NCBI GenBank assembly: GCA_002499585.1 | Contig: DAMH01000012.1 | Span: 713 to 64,712 of the forward strand | Length of the DNA stretch: 64,000 bases | Direction of reading: 5' to 3' | DNA from: Euryarchaeota archaeon UBA552 | GTDB taxonomy: Archaea > Thermoplasmatota > Poseidoniia > Poseidoniales > Thalassarchaeaceae | Shown here: positions 1 to 8,279 of the stretch, one piece after another | Layout: every line of letters begins with the position of its first letter | Numbering within the stretch: the stretch's first letter is position 1 | The notes under the pieces: model-generated | What the model was told of the DNA's origin: nothing | Database searches by the model: none | What the model saw: the letters and a program-made list of their open reading frames with translations, nothing else | Translations under genes and position numbers: made by a program

Positions 1-1229
1 TCACTGGGGGTTGCGAACAAAACCCAGATTCCACCCATGACGATCTGTATCATTGCAGTCAAAGCTATTGTCTCTCTCAATGAGAAAATTCCTTCCTCCA
101 GGACCAAGCCTGCCCCTAGTGCGGATAATCCCATTATACCTGTCAACAATAGGTAGTCTGTTCCTGCGACGCGCCCTCGCCACTCGTCATCCGTCCTTTC
201 TTGCAGTAAAGTTGTGCTCATTACCCAGTTTATTCCGCTACTTCCGTGAGAGATGAAGACCAACAGTAGTATGATTGCTGTCCACTCAACAAAGGAAATA
301 ATTAGGTAAAACAAACCGGCGGTTAATATCGATAAACCCAACAGGGAGGGCCTAATGGATTCGGACCTCATCAAGCGCCTACCAAGCACCGGTCCAGCTC
401 CTGATCCAAACCCGCGAGCCATGTACAGTACCCCTATCGACCCAGCCGCAACCGAACCAAACCCAGCTTCCATACCTATCAATATCAATAGGAAGACTTG
501 AGCACCACCTCCCGCAGCCCACATAGCCTTAGCGACGACCACTCTTCGTATTGGCGAATTTTCTATTATGTGGATCCAGCCATTTTTGATCTCTGAAAGG
601 GCAGTAACGAAGCCTGATTCACGCCCTTCTTCTTTTTCCGGTCCACCCGGCGGAAGTGATGCGAAGATTAATGCTGATACCAGGAAAGTGAGCGTGTCAA
701 CCCACAGTGCTTGATACACTCCAAGTTCGGATATTGTCAGCCCCCCGAGACCTGCACCTATACCGAGGGAGACAGACCATCCAGCACTTCCCATCGCGTT
801 CGCGGTCAGCAGTTCGTCCTCATCACAAATATTTGGCAGATAGGCGTATTCAGCAGGATCAAAAAGTACCCTGGCAAGTACTAGAGCGGAGGTGAGTGCG
901 TAAACTGAGAGTAAATTCCCGAGCAAGTCTAATGAGAGGAAGCAGACGAGTATTACGAAAGAACCTCCGTTTGCTAATACCATTAGCCCCCTCCTAGAAT
1001 ACCTGTCTGCCAACATACCTGTTAGAGGCTCAAGAGGGGCATGAGTCAGACTTCTAACAGCTAAGACGCCCGCAATTGCCAACGGAGAATCGTCACTGAC
1101 CTCGCCGGCTATCAAAAACATGGAGATGATCGTGAACCAATCGCCTATGAATGAAATCATATTCGCGGCGAAGAGCCTCCGGAACGGCGAATTATTCCTG
1201 AGTAACTCAATGTAGCCGATATCTGACAC
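1..1229 (-). CDS. MFS transporter, 3' end cut by window edge
   Basis: Reading the minus strand from a GTG at 1229 gives 409 open codons that run off the left edge. The product is a hydrophobic multi-pass protein of the major facilitator superfamily, resembling the MFS_3 (macrolide/enterobactin exporter-like) branch. It would move a small solute or drug across the cytoplasmic membrane; the substrate cannot be told. The sequence starts MSDIGYIELLRNNSPFRRLF, and the loop after the second membrane helix holds the MFS motif A, GMLADRYSRRG. Family members are about 410-430 residues, so only the last few codons are probably missing. It is divergent from the oligoribonuclease gene, with 78 bases between the starts. 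The GTG start is chosen because it is the first start in the open frame giving a family-like N-terminus; it could be slightly off. Confidence 0.85.
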   Translation of the reverse strand, partial: MSDIGYIELLRNNSPFRRLFAANMISFIGDWFTIISMFLIAGEVSDDSPLAIAGVLAVRSLTHAPLEPLTGMLADRYSRRGLMVLANGGSFVILVCFLSLDLLGNLLSVYALTSALVLARVLFDPAEYAYLPNICDEDELLTANAMGSAGWSVSLGIGAGLGGLTISELGVYQALWVDTLTFLVSALIFASLPPGGPEKEEGRESGFVTALSEIKNGWIHIIENSPIRRVVVAKAMWAAGGGAQVFLLILIGMEAGFGSVAAGSIGVLYMARGFGSGAGPVLGRRLMRSESIRPSLLGLSILTAGLFYLIISFVEWTAIILLLVFISHGSSGINWVMSTTLLQERTDDEWRGRVAGTDYLLLTGIMGLSALGAGLVLEEGIFSLRETIALTAMIQIVMGGIWVLFATPS

Positions 1230-1307
1230 AACACTATCCTGACGACATAGGTTATGATTGGTTGCACATGGCCAATACCTATGAGTTTCCCACAACTCGC
1301 ATAGCCC

Positions 1308-1847
1308 ATGCGGGATGCGCGCCTAATATGGATTGACTTGGAGATGACGGGATTGAATCCCACCGAGGGCGACTGCATCATAGAAATTGCCACAATCGTC
1401 ACAGAGGCCGATCTGACAGTCGTCGCCGAGGGTCCTGTCATAGCAGTAGCTCCATCAGACCTTACAAAACTTGACAAGATGGATGCATGGAACACAAAAA
1501 CTCACAATGCTTCAGGCCTCATTGAGAGGATAAACAGGGAAGGAGTCAGTATTCAAGATGCTGAAGAAAGGACCATGGCCTTTCTGTCAGAGCATTGCCC
1601 TCCCAATTTGCCCCTTGCAGGGTCATCTGTTCATCATGACCGTAGGTTCATACGAAGGGAGATGCCGATTTTAGATAAATTCCTTTCCTATCGAATAGTC
1701 GATGTTTCGTCATTCAAGGAGATTGTACGAAGGTGGTCGCCAGAAATTCCAAGACACATAAAACCACCAAACCACAAGGCAATTGAAGACATACGAGGAT
1801 CAATATCCGAATTGCAGTATTACCGAGACCATGTATTCAAAATATGA
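1308..1847 (+). CDS. orn: Oligoribonuclease (DEDDh 3'-5' exoribonuclease)
   Basis: This 179-residue protein has the full DEDDh exonuclease signature: D10 and E12 in WIDLEMTGL, D111 in the HHDRRF segment, and H156 and D161 in HKAIED. Spacing and length match bacterial and eukaryotic Orn/REXO2, which degrade 2-5 nt RNA oligonucleotides to mononucleotides using two metal ions. The enzyme is cytoplasmic and finishes RNA turnover. Orn is uncommon in archaea, so a bacterial origin by transfer is a reasonable inference. The start is the ATG directly before RDARLIW. The gene stands alone between a divergent MFS gene and a convergent JAMM protease gene. Confidence 0.93.
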   Translation: MRDARLIWIDLEMTGLNPTEGDCIIEIATIVTEADLTVVAEGPVIAVAPSDLTKLDKMDAWNTKTHNASGLIERINREGVSIQDAEERTMAFLSEHCPPNLPLAGSSVHHDRRFIRREMPILDKFLSYRIVDVSSFKEIVRRWSPEIPRHIKPPNHKAIEDIRGSISELQYYRDHVFKI

Positions 1848-1984
1848 ATTTTGAACGTTCTCCAAATGAAATCACAATCAGCCACCCTATCCGATATCTC
1901 TTGGTGTATGAGTAATCCTCATCGCAGACATTCAACCGAAAACCAAAACTCTCGTAAACTCCGTTCAAACAAAAACCTGTTGTG

Positions 1985-2671
1985 CTATTCGATAGGTACT
2001 CCCTCTCGGTCTGTGATGACCACGTTGATTGCGAATCCACGCCTGTGAAATGCAATCAACTCGATCCCATGGATTAGGTGGCCTGTATCGGCCAGCCCAA
2101 TTACTGGCTTGTCGGAGGTGATTGGAACTCCGGCTAACGACCGCCTTTCATGATCTGGACCATCATACCAAACTGCATCTCCTTCTGGAGAAAACCATAC
2201 GCCAAGTATCATATCCACGCCGTCGGTGTATTGTGATGCATCCGCGTCTGCGTGGCTCGGAATCGCCGGAGCGTTGGGATGAGTGTGCAACCAATGAGTG
2301 AAACGCCCTCCTCTTGGGCCCCTGTCTTCTGCGAACAGATCGTCCACCCATTCCTCCGGGACATGATGAACCTCGTATGAGTCTCCTCTGTTGACTAAAT
2401 GAGGCTCTCCCAGGATCATCCCCTGGCCTGCGAACAAATTTGATTGAAAATTTGACCCTGTATACCTCCTAACATCGTCCTCCATGGGAAATCTGGATGA
2501 GTCAATGTCTAGCCCTACTAGTATCTCGTCTGGCAAGGAATGGAAAGTCCAGTCAAGAATCAAAGAAAGGGAGTCGATAGGGAGGAACACAATGCCGGGG
2601 TACGAGTCTCTCTTTGACAGCGAATCCCGGTTGTAGCCAGTAGCCGCTTCGATGAGCCAATCTGCATTCAT
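1985..2671 (-). CDS. JAMM/MPN+ metalloprotease-like protein
   Basis: A 228-residue protein carrying a complete JAMM zinc-protease motif: E49 in PDEILVGL, then H129-T-H131, seven residues, S139, two residues, D142 (HTHPNAPAIPSHAD). In known JAMM enzymes these residues coordinate zinc and cleave isopeptide bonds to ubiquitin-like proteins; archaeal relatives remove SAMP modifiers. The motif is visible; the substrate here is inferred only. The segment between the Glu and the HxH is longer than in minimal archaeal JAMM proteins. No membrane segment or signal peptide is seen, so it should be cytoplasmic. It lies 10 bases after the TYW2-like gene on the same strand and is probably co-transcribed with it. 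The 137 bases separating it from orn show nothing recognisable. Confidence 0.8.
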   Translation of the reverse strand: MNADWLIEAATGYNRDSLSKRDSYPGIVFLPIDSLSLILDWTFHSLPDEILVGLDIDSSRFPMEDDVRRYTGSNFQSNLFAGQGMILGEPHLVNRGDSYEVHHVPEEWVDDLFAEDRGPRGGRFTHWLHTHPNAPAIPSHADADASQYTDGVDMILGVWFSPEGDAVWYDGPDHERRSLAGVPITSDKPVIGLADTGHLIHGIELIAFHRRGFAINVVITDREGVPIE

Positions 2672-2681
2672 GTCCTTGTCT

Positions 2682-3617
2682 TCACTCCCTTATAATATCA
2701 AAATTTGGAGTTAACTCAACATTCAAAACAACATGGTCCCAATTTGGAGCATAGCTCTTGACACGAGTTATAGATGCCTCTCGGACCTTCAGATCATTCG
2801 TAGTGTCAGACATTATTTCCAACCATTCTTGACACTGATTCGAATATCCTTTGGAGGGTGATAAACCATGCATGTGAATGAAACCACCCTTATCTGAAAG
2901 GGCGTTTGTAGCAACCTGGATGGCGAATGTCGAATCAGGAAGCAGCCCCATAACGACCCTGTCAACAAGCAAGTCCATTTTTGGAACGGTTTCCAAACAG
3001 TCACCGATCAGAATACTGCATCTGGACTGGCATTTATTCCTTTTCAGGTTCCATTCCAGAGCTTCAACCGATGGAATATTCCATTCACATGATATGACTT
3101 TGATGGATGAATCAGATTTAAGGATCGGAATGGTGTAGTAACCGATACCTGCAAACAAATCCAGAACAACCTCGCCGGTACTGACGATATCCCCCATCCT
3201 CTTCCTTTCGTTTACATTTCCTGCGCTCCACATGGACTCCTCTATGTCGTATCCAAAATAAATCCCATTTTCCTTTCGAACAACCCATGATCCTTTTTCC
3301 GCACCGAACAGACATTCAATCTCCGGCCTTCTTTTCCCTCCCCTTACCTCGCCCTTCATGTACAGTCTGCTGACGCCTAATGAGTCCGCAACCACTTCCC
3401 AGAGCCTTCTTTCAGGAATCGCACTCCAAGCACTGTCGCCAAAGGAGCCCTGTGGTATGATGCCAACATCATCGAATCTCTCCCACTTCTTTGGAATATC
3501 ATTTTGAGAATCAATTGAATTTTCTGGTGCAAATTCCTTGAGTAAATATGCCAATCTCTGGCGGAGGGTACTATGGGGGTCATACCTCCGCATGTTCGTC
3601 CGGAAAGGCGAGATCAT
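2682..3617 (-). CDS. taw2: tRNA wybutosine-synthesis protein TYW2/Taw2-like (Trm5 superfamily)
   Basis: A class I SAM-dependent enzyme of the Trm5/TYW2 family. Visible hallmarks are a segment with GYDIEESMWSAGN followed by NERKRMG, the SAM-binding loop VLDLFAGIGYYTIPI, and a DRVVMGLLPDS segment where TYW2 proteins carry DRxxxGLLPS instead of the NPPY of ordinary methyltransferases. The C-terminal VKSYAPNWDHVVLNVE also fits TYW2. Taw2/TYW2 transfers the aminocarboxypropyl group of SAM onto the wyosine precursor at G37 of tRNA-Phe. Possible starts are GTG 3629, ATG 3617 and ATG 3593. I prefer 3617, since 3593 shortens the N-terminus and 3629 crowds the divergent gene. The two divergent starts lie under 30 bases apart, so their promoters must overlap each other's coding ends. 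It leads the JAMM gene in a likely two-gene unit. Confidence 0.85.
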   Translation of the reverse strand: MISPFRTNMRRYDPHSTLRQRLAYLLKEFAPENSIDSQNDIPKKWERFDDVGIIPQGSFGDSAWSAIPERRLWEVVADSLGVSRLYMKGEVRGGKRRPEIECLFGAEKGSWVVRKENGIYFGYDIEESMWSAGNVNERKRMGDIVSTGEVVLDLFAGIGYYTIPILKSDSSIKVISCEWNIPSVEALEWNLKRNKCQSRCSILIGDCLETVPKMDLLVDRVVMGLLPDSTFAIQVATNALSDKGGFIHMHGLSPSKGYSNQCQEWLEIMSDTTNDLKVREASITRVKSYAPNWDHVVLNVELTPNFDIIRE

Positions 3618-3644
3618 AAAGACGGTCACCCGTGTCTTGGCAAC

Positions 3645-6518
3645 ATGGGCGGGAAAATCACCTCAATCATGTTGATTACCACGCTCTTGATTCCCATCGC
3701 CAGCGCAGCTCCTCCGCCTGGATCACCAGAGGTTGAGAATACCATTTGTGATACTAATTCGACACCCGGGGGGATTTGCGACGATTACAGATCGAGTCTA
3801 GACCCTACCATAGGTGACCACTGGTCTCAGATTACAGTCCTCTTGACCATGGAAAGTGCAAGCGAGATCACGATAGAAGTATTCATGTCACTGCATGAAC
3901 TATCCAGAATTGACCTCGGATTACAACAGTTGGAGCTAGGAGGAGATTCAACTGATCAGGATGGGATTCCTGCAGACTTCATTAGAAACTTCTTCAATGA
4001 ACAGACCAGCAGTGGAGAAACAGTCAGCGAGCGAATGTTCAGTCAGGTTGACGATATGGTCTTGAACGCCCTAGGAGATAATTTTCAGTCCATCGGAATA
4101 CCTGTTACAAACACGGTAAGTACAATCCCCAGGATTACAACCGATGATCTCGCATGCTCTGCTGATTCATCAGTTGATTCGGTAGACGAGGAGGAAACTC
4201 GTGTCAATGATCCATTCTGGCCTCCAATTTGTGTAAGATCTGCTCTTGCAGTAACCATCAACTCCACCTCGATAGGGATGGATGAGACGAGGGGGAATTT
4301 AGACAGAACAATGCTGGGGTTGTTGATAATGGGTGCTGAGGTAAACCTAAATTTTGATCTGATGGTTGACGATGGCCAGACAATGGAAATGGCTTTGATA
4401 CCTCCTGATTACTCAGACGTGTTCGACACTCAACGAGGGACGACTCAGGAAATCCATCAGAGTACAGAAGGACAAGAACAAAGAATTGCTGTTGTCTCCT
4501 TAGACAGAACACAAGCAGAACCCTCTCCTCCAGTCTCACTGACACTGGATGCTACAATTCGCCATCTACCCGGCGATACACAAACCGTGAACCTAACGGA
4601 GACTCCGAAAAAAGGAATATCTGCGAATCTGATCATCGATGCTGAAGATACTTCCAGAGCTGGCTTCGGCCTCGAGATTTCAGTTCACTACCTAGATTCT
4701 CAAACCTTGGAGTCATGGTCTGTAGATCTGGAACAGGAAGGTGTGAAGATCCCATGGATAACATCGGACGGCCTCCGGCTTCTGGACGAGGAGACTGACA
4801 TCGGGTTGGACAGTCTGCTGGAGGGTTTGCCGATGGAGGAAATATCAGATACCTTGAGTGAAATACTCGGCATTGAGGTTCAACTCGGCACCCCATTCTT
4901 CTCCCCCACCGACGAAAGTGGTGGATTGCAATACACTCACACGCAGGGATCGTTATGCGCTGAAACAAGTCCGAATCGATATTGTTTATCCGGGGAAGGT
5001 GCCATGAACAGCAGTATACCAGTATACATTTCTGCTTACAGCAGCCCTTCCTCGATCGAGATATCTGATATCTTCCAGCAACTCATCGAGAAAAGTGACT
5101 TCGATGCCCAAAACATCGACACTTCAACTTTTTCAGACCAAGATTTCGCTAGGTTGCTTTCTGTACTTAGAATCGACCTGTCTGATAATTTTGACTGGAT
5201 GACAAGAGGACTGAATGAAGCAATCCCGAATTCAGAGTTATCTGTGGAAATGCAACTTCCAAACTGGATAGCCTCTGAGTCAGAAACCCCCGATATCCTA
5301 ACTCTAGAATCAGATTCCGAGAATCAAAACATAGCGATAACCGGTACCCGGCCCTTTGATTGGGGGCATCCAATTTGTATGGAAACCACACAATGCACAG
5401 ACGAAAGCTGGGACGTGATTTGCAAATCGAATCAACCCACTTGCATTTCATTGACCATTGATTTAGACATCGAGCAGATATCTCTTCGAGAATTGTCCTC
5501 GTCCTTGACATTGGACTTTGACATGCACGTCACTTTAGACATATACAGAGTGGACGTCGATCTTGGAATAGATGGTATCGAGACTTCACCGATACCATCA
5601 GACATCATAAGGCACATCATAACCATGGGCGATAAAGTAGAGGGGGGAATACTCAATGGATCAGATCTGAAGAGAATTGACTCGCCGTTTCCCGCAGACA
5701 ACCATCCGATTGACCTTGATATATCCAACAAGGGAATGAGGGATCTCGCCGATGAAATGACCAACAGAATGAGATTACAATTATTGGACTACAGCAATGC
5801 AGACCACCCAGAAATTGAGCTAGTTGGGGTCGGGAGTGTGACCCCAAAAATGGATCTCTCCATGACTCCATTGAGTTTGGAGATAGAAGATTCTGATCCA
5901 TTAGATACTCCTTACCTCACAGATACAAATCCAATCAAGGTCGGAGTCTCAGTAGAGAATGCAAAGTTCAGGATAACGTTAGTTGAAGATGAGGTTTCAA
6001 TCAAAATAAGCAAAAAAAATACGATTGATTCACTGATAACCTACGTCAAGGCTAGCGTTTCGCCAGATTTCAGCTCTTCTGGTGTCGGCCCATTTGCATT
6101 CAATTTCCGCGTCACACCGATCGATGAAAAAACCGATTTTGGAACCATAAGGCCGGTATTAATCGAAAAGATTACTCTACCGAGGGGCGTTATACTCACA
6201 GAGTTTGAGAGCAGCCTATCCCGAGGCTATCTAGAAAAGAGTGGCGATCGTGAGACACTGGTCTATCTGACCCCTCATTATGAATGTGAGCCGAACACGG
6301 ACGAGACCCCCTGTCAACCCATAACGGATATTGTGACTCTTTCAATTATGGTTGAATGGTCATTGATTGTCAGGGAATTAATTCCATATTTTTTGGCAAT
6401 GTTAACCCTAATTGGAATTCTTGTGTGGAGAAGGCGGAGGAAGAAAATAATCAAACGGAGGTTGCAAGCAAGAAAACTAGAGAATAAAACTATGGAATGG
6501 ATTGAATCAATTCCCTGA
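3645..6518 (+). CDS. Large secreted surface protein with C-terminal membrane anchor, unknown function
   Basis: I do not recognise a family. From ATG 3645 the protein (957 residues) starts with a clear signal peptide (MGGKITSIMLITTLLIPIAS, then A-A-P-P-P). A long acidic, Ser/Thr/Asp-rich, beta-predicted ectodomain with scattered cysteine pairs follows. It ends with one membrane helix (around PYFLAMLTLIGILVW) and an RRRRKK stop-transfer tail. This is a type I topology with the bulk outside the cell. An in-frame start at 3573 would add 24 polar residues ahead of the signal peptide and run back over the TYW2-like gene, so it is unlikely. The gene converges on uvrC with three bases between the stops. 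A structural or adhesive surface role is a guess. Confidence 0.8.
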   Translation: MGGKITSIMLITTLLIPIASAAPPPGSPEVENTICDTNSTPGGICDDYRSSLDPTIGDHWSQITVLLTMESASEITIEVFMSLHELSRIDLGLQQLELGGDSTDQDGIPADFIRNFFNEQTSSGETVSERMFSQVDDMVLNALGDNFQSIGIPVTNTVSTIPRITTDDLACSADSSVDSVDEEETRVNDPFWPPICVRSALAVTINSTSIGMDETRGNLDRTMLGLLIMGAEVNLNFDLMVDDGQTMEMALIPPDYSDVFDTQRGTTQEIHQSTEGQEQRIAVVSLDRTQAEPSPPVSLTLDATIRHLPGDTQTVNLTETPKKGISANLIIDAEDTSRAGFGLEISVHYLDSQTLESWSVDLEQEGVKIPWITSDGLRLLDEETDIGLDSLLEGLPMEEISDTLSEILGIEVQLGTPFFSPTDESGGLQYTHTQGSLCAETSPNRYCLSGEGAMNSSIPVYISAYSSPSSIEISDIFQQLIEKSDFDAQNIDTSTFSDQDFARLLSVLRIDLSDNFDWMTRGLNEAIPNSELSVEMQLPNWIASESETPDILTLESDSENQNIAITGTRPFDWGHPICMETTQCTDESWDVICKSNQPTCISLTIDLDIEQISLRELSSSLTLDFDMHVTLDIYRVDVDLGIDGIETSPIPSDIIRHIITMGDKVEGGILNGSDLKRIDSPFPADNHPIDLDISNKGMRDLADEMTNRMRLQLLDYSNADHPEIELVGVGSVTPKMDLSMTPLSLEIEDSDPLDTPYLTDTNPIKVGVSVENAKFRITLVEDEVSIKISKKNTIDSLITYVKASVSPDFSSSGVGPFAFNFRVTPIDEKTDFGTIRPVLIEKITLPRGVILTEFESSLSRGYLEKSGDRETLVYLTPHYECEPNTDETPCQPITDIVTLSIMVEWSLIVRELIPYFLAMLTLIGILVWRRRRKKIIKRRLQARKLENKTMEWIESIP

Positions 6519-6521
6519 TAA

Positions 6522-8225
6522 TCACAACTTCCTGAATGATTCTACGATTCGATCTGCGAGCTCCGGGCCAATTCCACGAATATTGGCCAACTCATCTGCA
6601 GTAGCATGCCTTACTCCTTGCATCCCACCAAAATACCTCAACAACTTCTGTATCTTCTTTGCACCGAGGCCCTCTACGTCCTCAAGGGGGTTCCTCAAGG
6701 TACTTTTCGATCTTCGCTTTCTGTGGTATGAATTTACGAATCTGTGGGCCTCATCTCGCGCATGAACGATCAAACGACCCTTTCTGTCGAGGACGAATTC
6801 TCGCCCGTCAGATGTAAAAACAGTCTCCTCTTTCTTGGCCAGAGCAACAACAGCAAATTTGTTTTCCAAACCTATGTTTGACAACATCGACATAATCGTA
6901 GATAAGTGTGTCTTTCCCCCATCCAATATTATCAGATCTGGATAATCCTCCTGCCTAATTGCCCACCTTTCGACGATTTCAGCCATCATCTTGAGATCGT
7001 CCATTGCATCGTTTTTCACCTTGTAAGTTCTGTACTCCGACTTTTTGGGCCTACCAAATTTGAAAACTACAGATGCACCAACCCTATTTCCACCGAGTAA
7101 TTGGGCCATGTCGAAGCAAACAAGATGGTCCAGATTGTCCAGTCCCAGAAGAGAGGCAGCATCTGCTGCAGCTCGATGTTCTAAATTGCCCGAGGAGCGT
7201 GATAGAGACCTTTCAAGCTGGATCTCCGAATTTCTGTCAGCAAGCTTTCTGAGTTTAGCCAGTTTCCCCCTTTTGGGTACCCTGATTTCTACCTTCGATC
7301 CTCTTTTTTGGCTCATCCATTGTTTTATGCCCTCCTCCAGAGCAACTGGAACCAGTAGGATTCGCGGAGGTTTCACGTTTGAATAATGTTCAGTCACCAA
7401 CAAAGAAATGGACTCAGAGACGTTTCCCCTGTGGATCATAGGGTAGTTCACTTGACCTTGGATGATCCCATCTTCAGCCTGGATAATTGCGGCTTGACCA
7501 AAATCCTGCCTCCAAGAGAAGCCGATGGCATGGACATCAGTGTAAAATCTACTTTTTATCACTTGATTGGAAATCACCTTCTGAACGATGCCTATTTTGT
7601 CCCTGTAGGTGGCGGCAAGCTCGTAATCTAGTTTATCAGCAGCCGTATCCATCTGGTTTTGTAGCTCTTTGATAACTACACCAGCATTCCCGTCGAGTAC
7701 GCCAGTGGCTAGCTTTATTCTCGCTAAATAATGGTCCTTGTCACCACTCGTTTCGTAACCGAATGGAAGGTTATTCTTGTCGTCTCTGATTCCGAACTGT
7801 CTGCGAAGTAATTTGATTACTCCTTTAGCAGCACCAGCATCAGGAAAAGGTCCCCACACCTTGGATCTCTTGGGCGGTCTTCTGGTATACAATATACGAG
7901 GAAAATCATGGTCAGTAATCGCAATAAAGGGGTATGTCTTGTCGTCCTTAAAAGCAGAATTGTATTTCGGCTTGTGTTTTCTTATCAGTTGCTTTTCAAG
8001 AACCAGAGCCTCTCTTGGCCCACTAGTTACTATGAAATCCACATCCGCAGACTTTGAAACCAATTTTGGGATCATCGCACGATCGGGATTAGTTGCGAAA
8101 TAAGACCGTACTCTCTGTCTTATATTCGTGGCCTTGCCAACATAGAGAACCTCTCCGTTACTTGTCTTGAACAAGTATACCCCCGGGGTTTGAGGCAGGT
8201 CGAGATCATGAGGGTCTAAGGTCAT
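6522..8225 (-). CDS. uvrC: UvrABC excinuclease subunit C
   Basis: A 567-residue UvrC homologue. In order it has an N-terminal GIY-YIG nuclease domain (GVYLFK ... VLYVGKA, residues about 14-90), a UVR motif near residues 190-225 for contact with UvrB, the RNase H-like UvrC endonuclease domain (FDMAQLLGGNRVGASVVFKFG, and DLIILDGGKTHLS), and a C-terminal tandem helix-hairpin-helix (VEGLGAKKIQKLLRYFGG ... IRGIGPELADRI). UvrC makes both incisions around bulky DNA lesions in nucleotide excision repair. Its length is slightly below the bacterial 590-620. Bacterial-type Uvr repair is known in several mesophilic euryarchaea. uvrA and uvrB are not in the window. The start is the ATG at 8225. Confidence 0.96.
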   Translation of the reverse strand: MTLDPHDLDLPQTPGVYLFKTSNGEVLYVGKATNIRQRVRSYFATNPDRAMIPKLVSKSADVDFIVTSGPREALVLEKQLIRKHKPKYNSAFKDDKTYPFIAITDHDFPRILYTRRPPKRSKVWGPFPDAGAAKGVIKLLRRQFGIRDDKNNLPFGYETSGDKDHYLARIKLATGVLDGNAGVVIKELQNQMDTAADKLDYELAATYRDKIGIVQKVISNQVIKSRFYTDVHAIGFSWRQDFGQAAIIQAEDGIIQGQVNYPMIHRGNVSESISLLVTEHYSNVKPPRILLVPVALEEGIKQWMSQKRGSKVEIRVPKRGKLAKLRKLADRNSEIQLERSLSRSSGNLEHRAAADAASLLGLDNLDHLVCFDMAQLLGGNRVGASVVFKFGRPKKSEYRTYKVKNDAMDDLKMMAEIVERWAIRQEDYPDLIILDGGKTHLSTIMSMLSNIGLENKFAVVALAKKEETVFTSDGREFVLDRKGRLIVHARDEAHRFVNSYHRKRRSKSTLRNPLEDVEGLGAKKIQKLLRYFGGMQGVRHATADELANIRGIGPELADRIVESFRKL

Positions 8226-8279
8226 CCTTGATGCCCCTGTAAGGCCAAGGGCAATGAACTGATGGCTTAACCCACGGAC

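Noticed and set aside
3573..3644. In-frame extension adding 24 residues before the surface protein signal peptide
   Set aside because: The added residues are polar and would precede a clear signal peptide; they also lie over the 5' end of the divergent TYW2-like gene.
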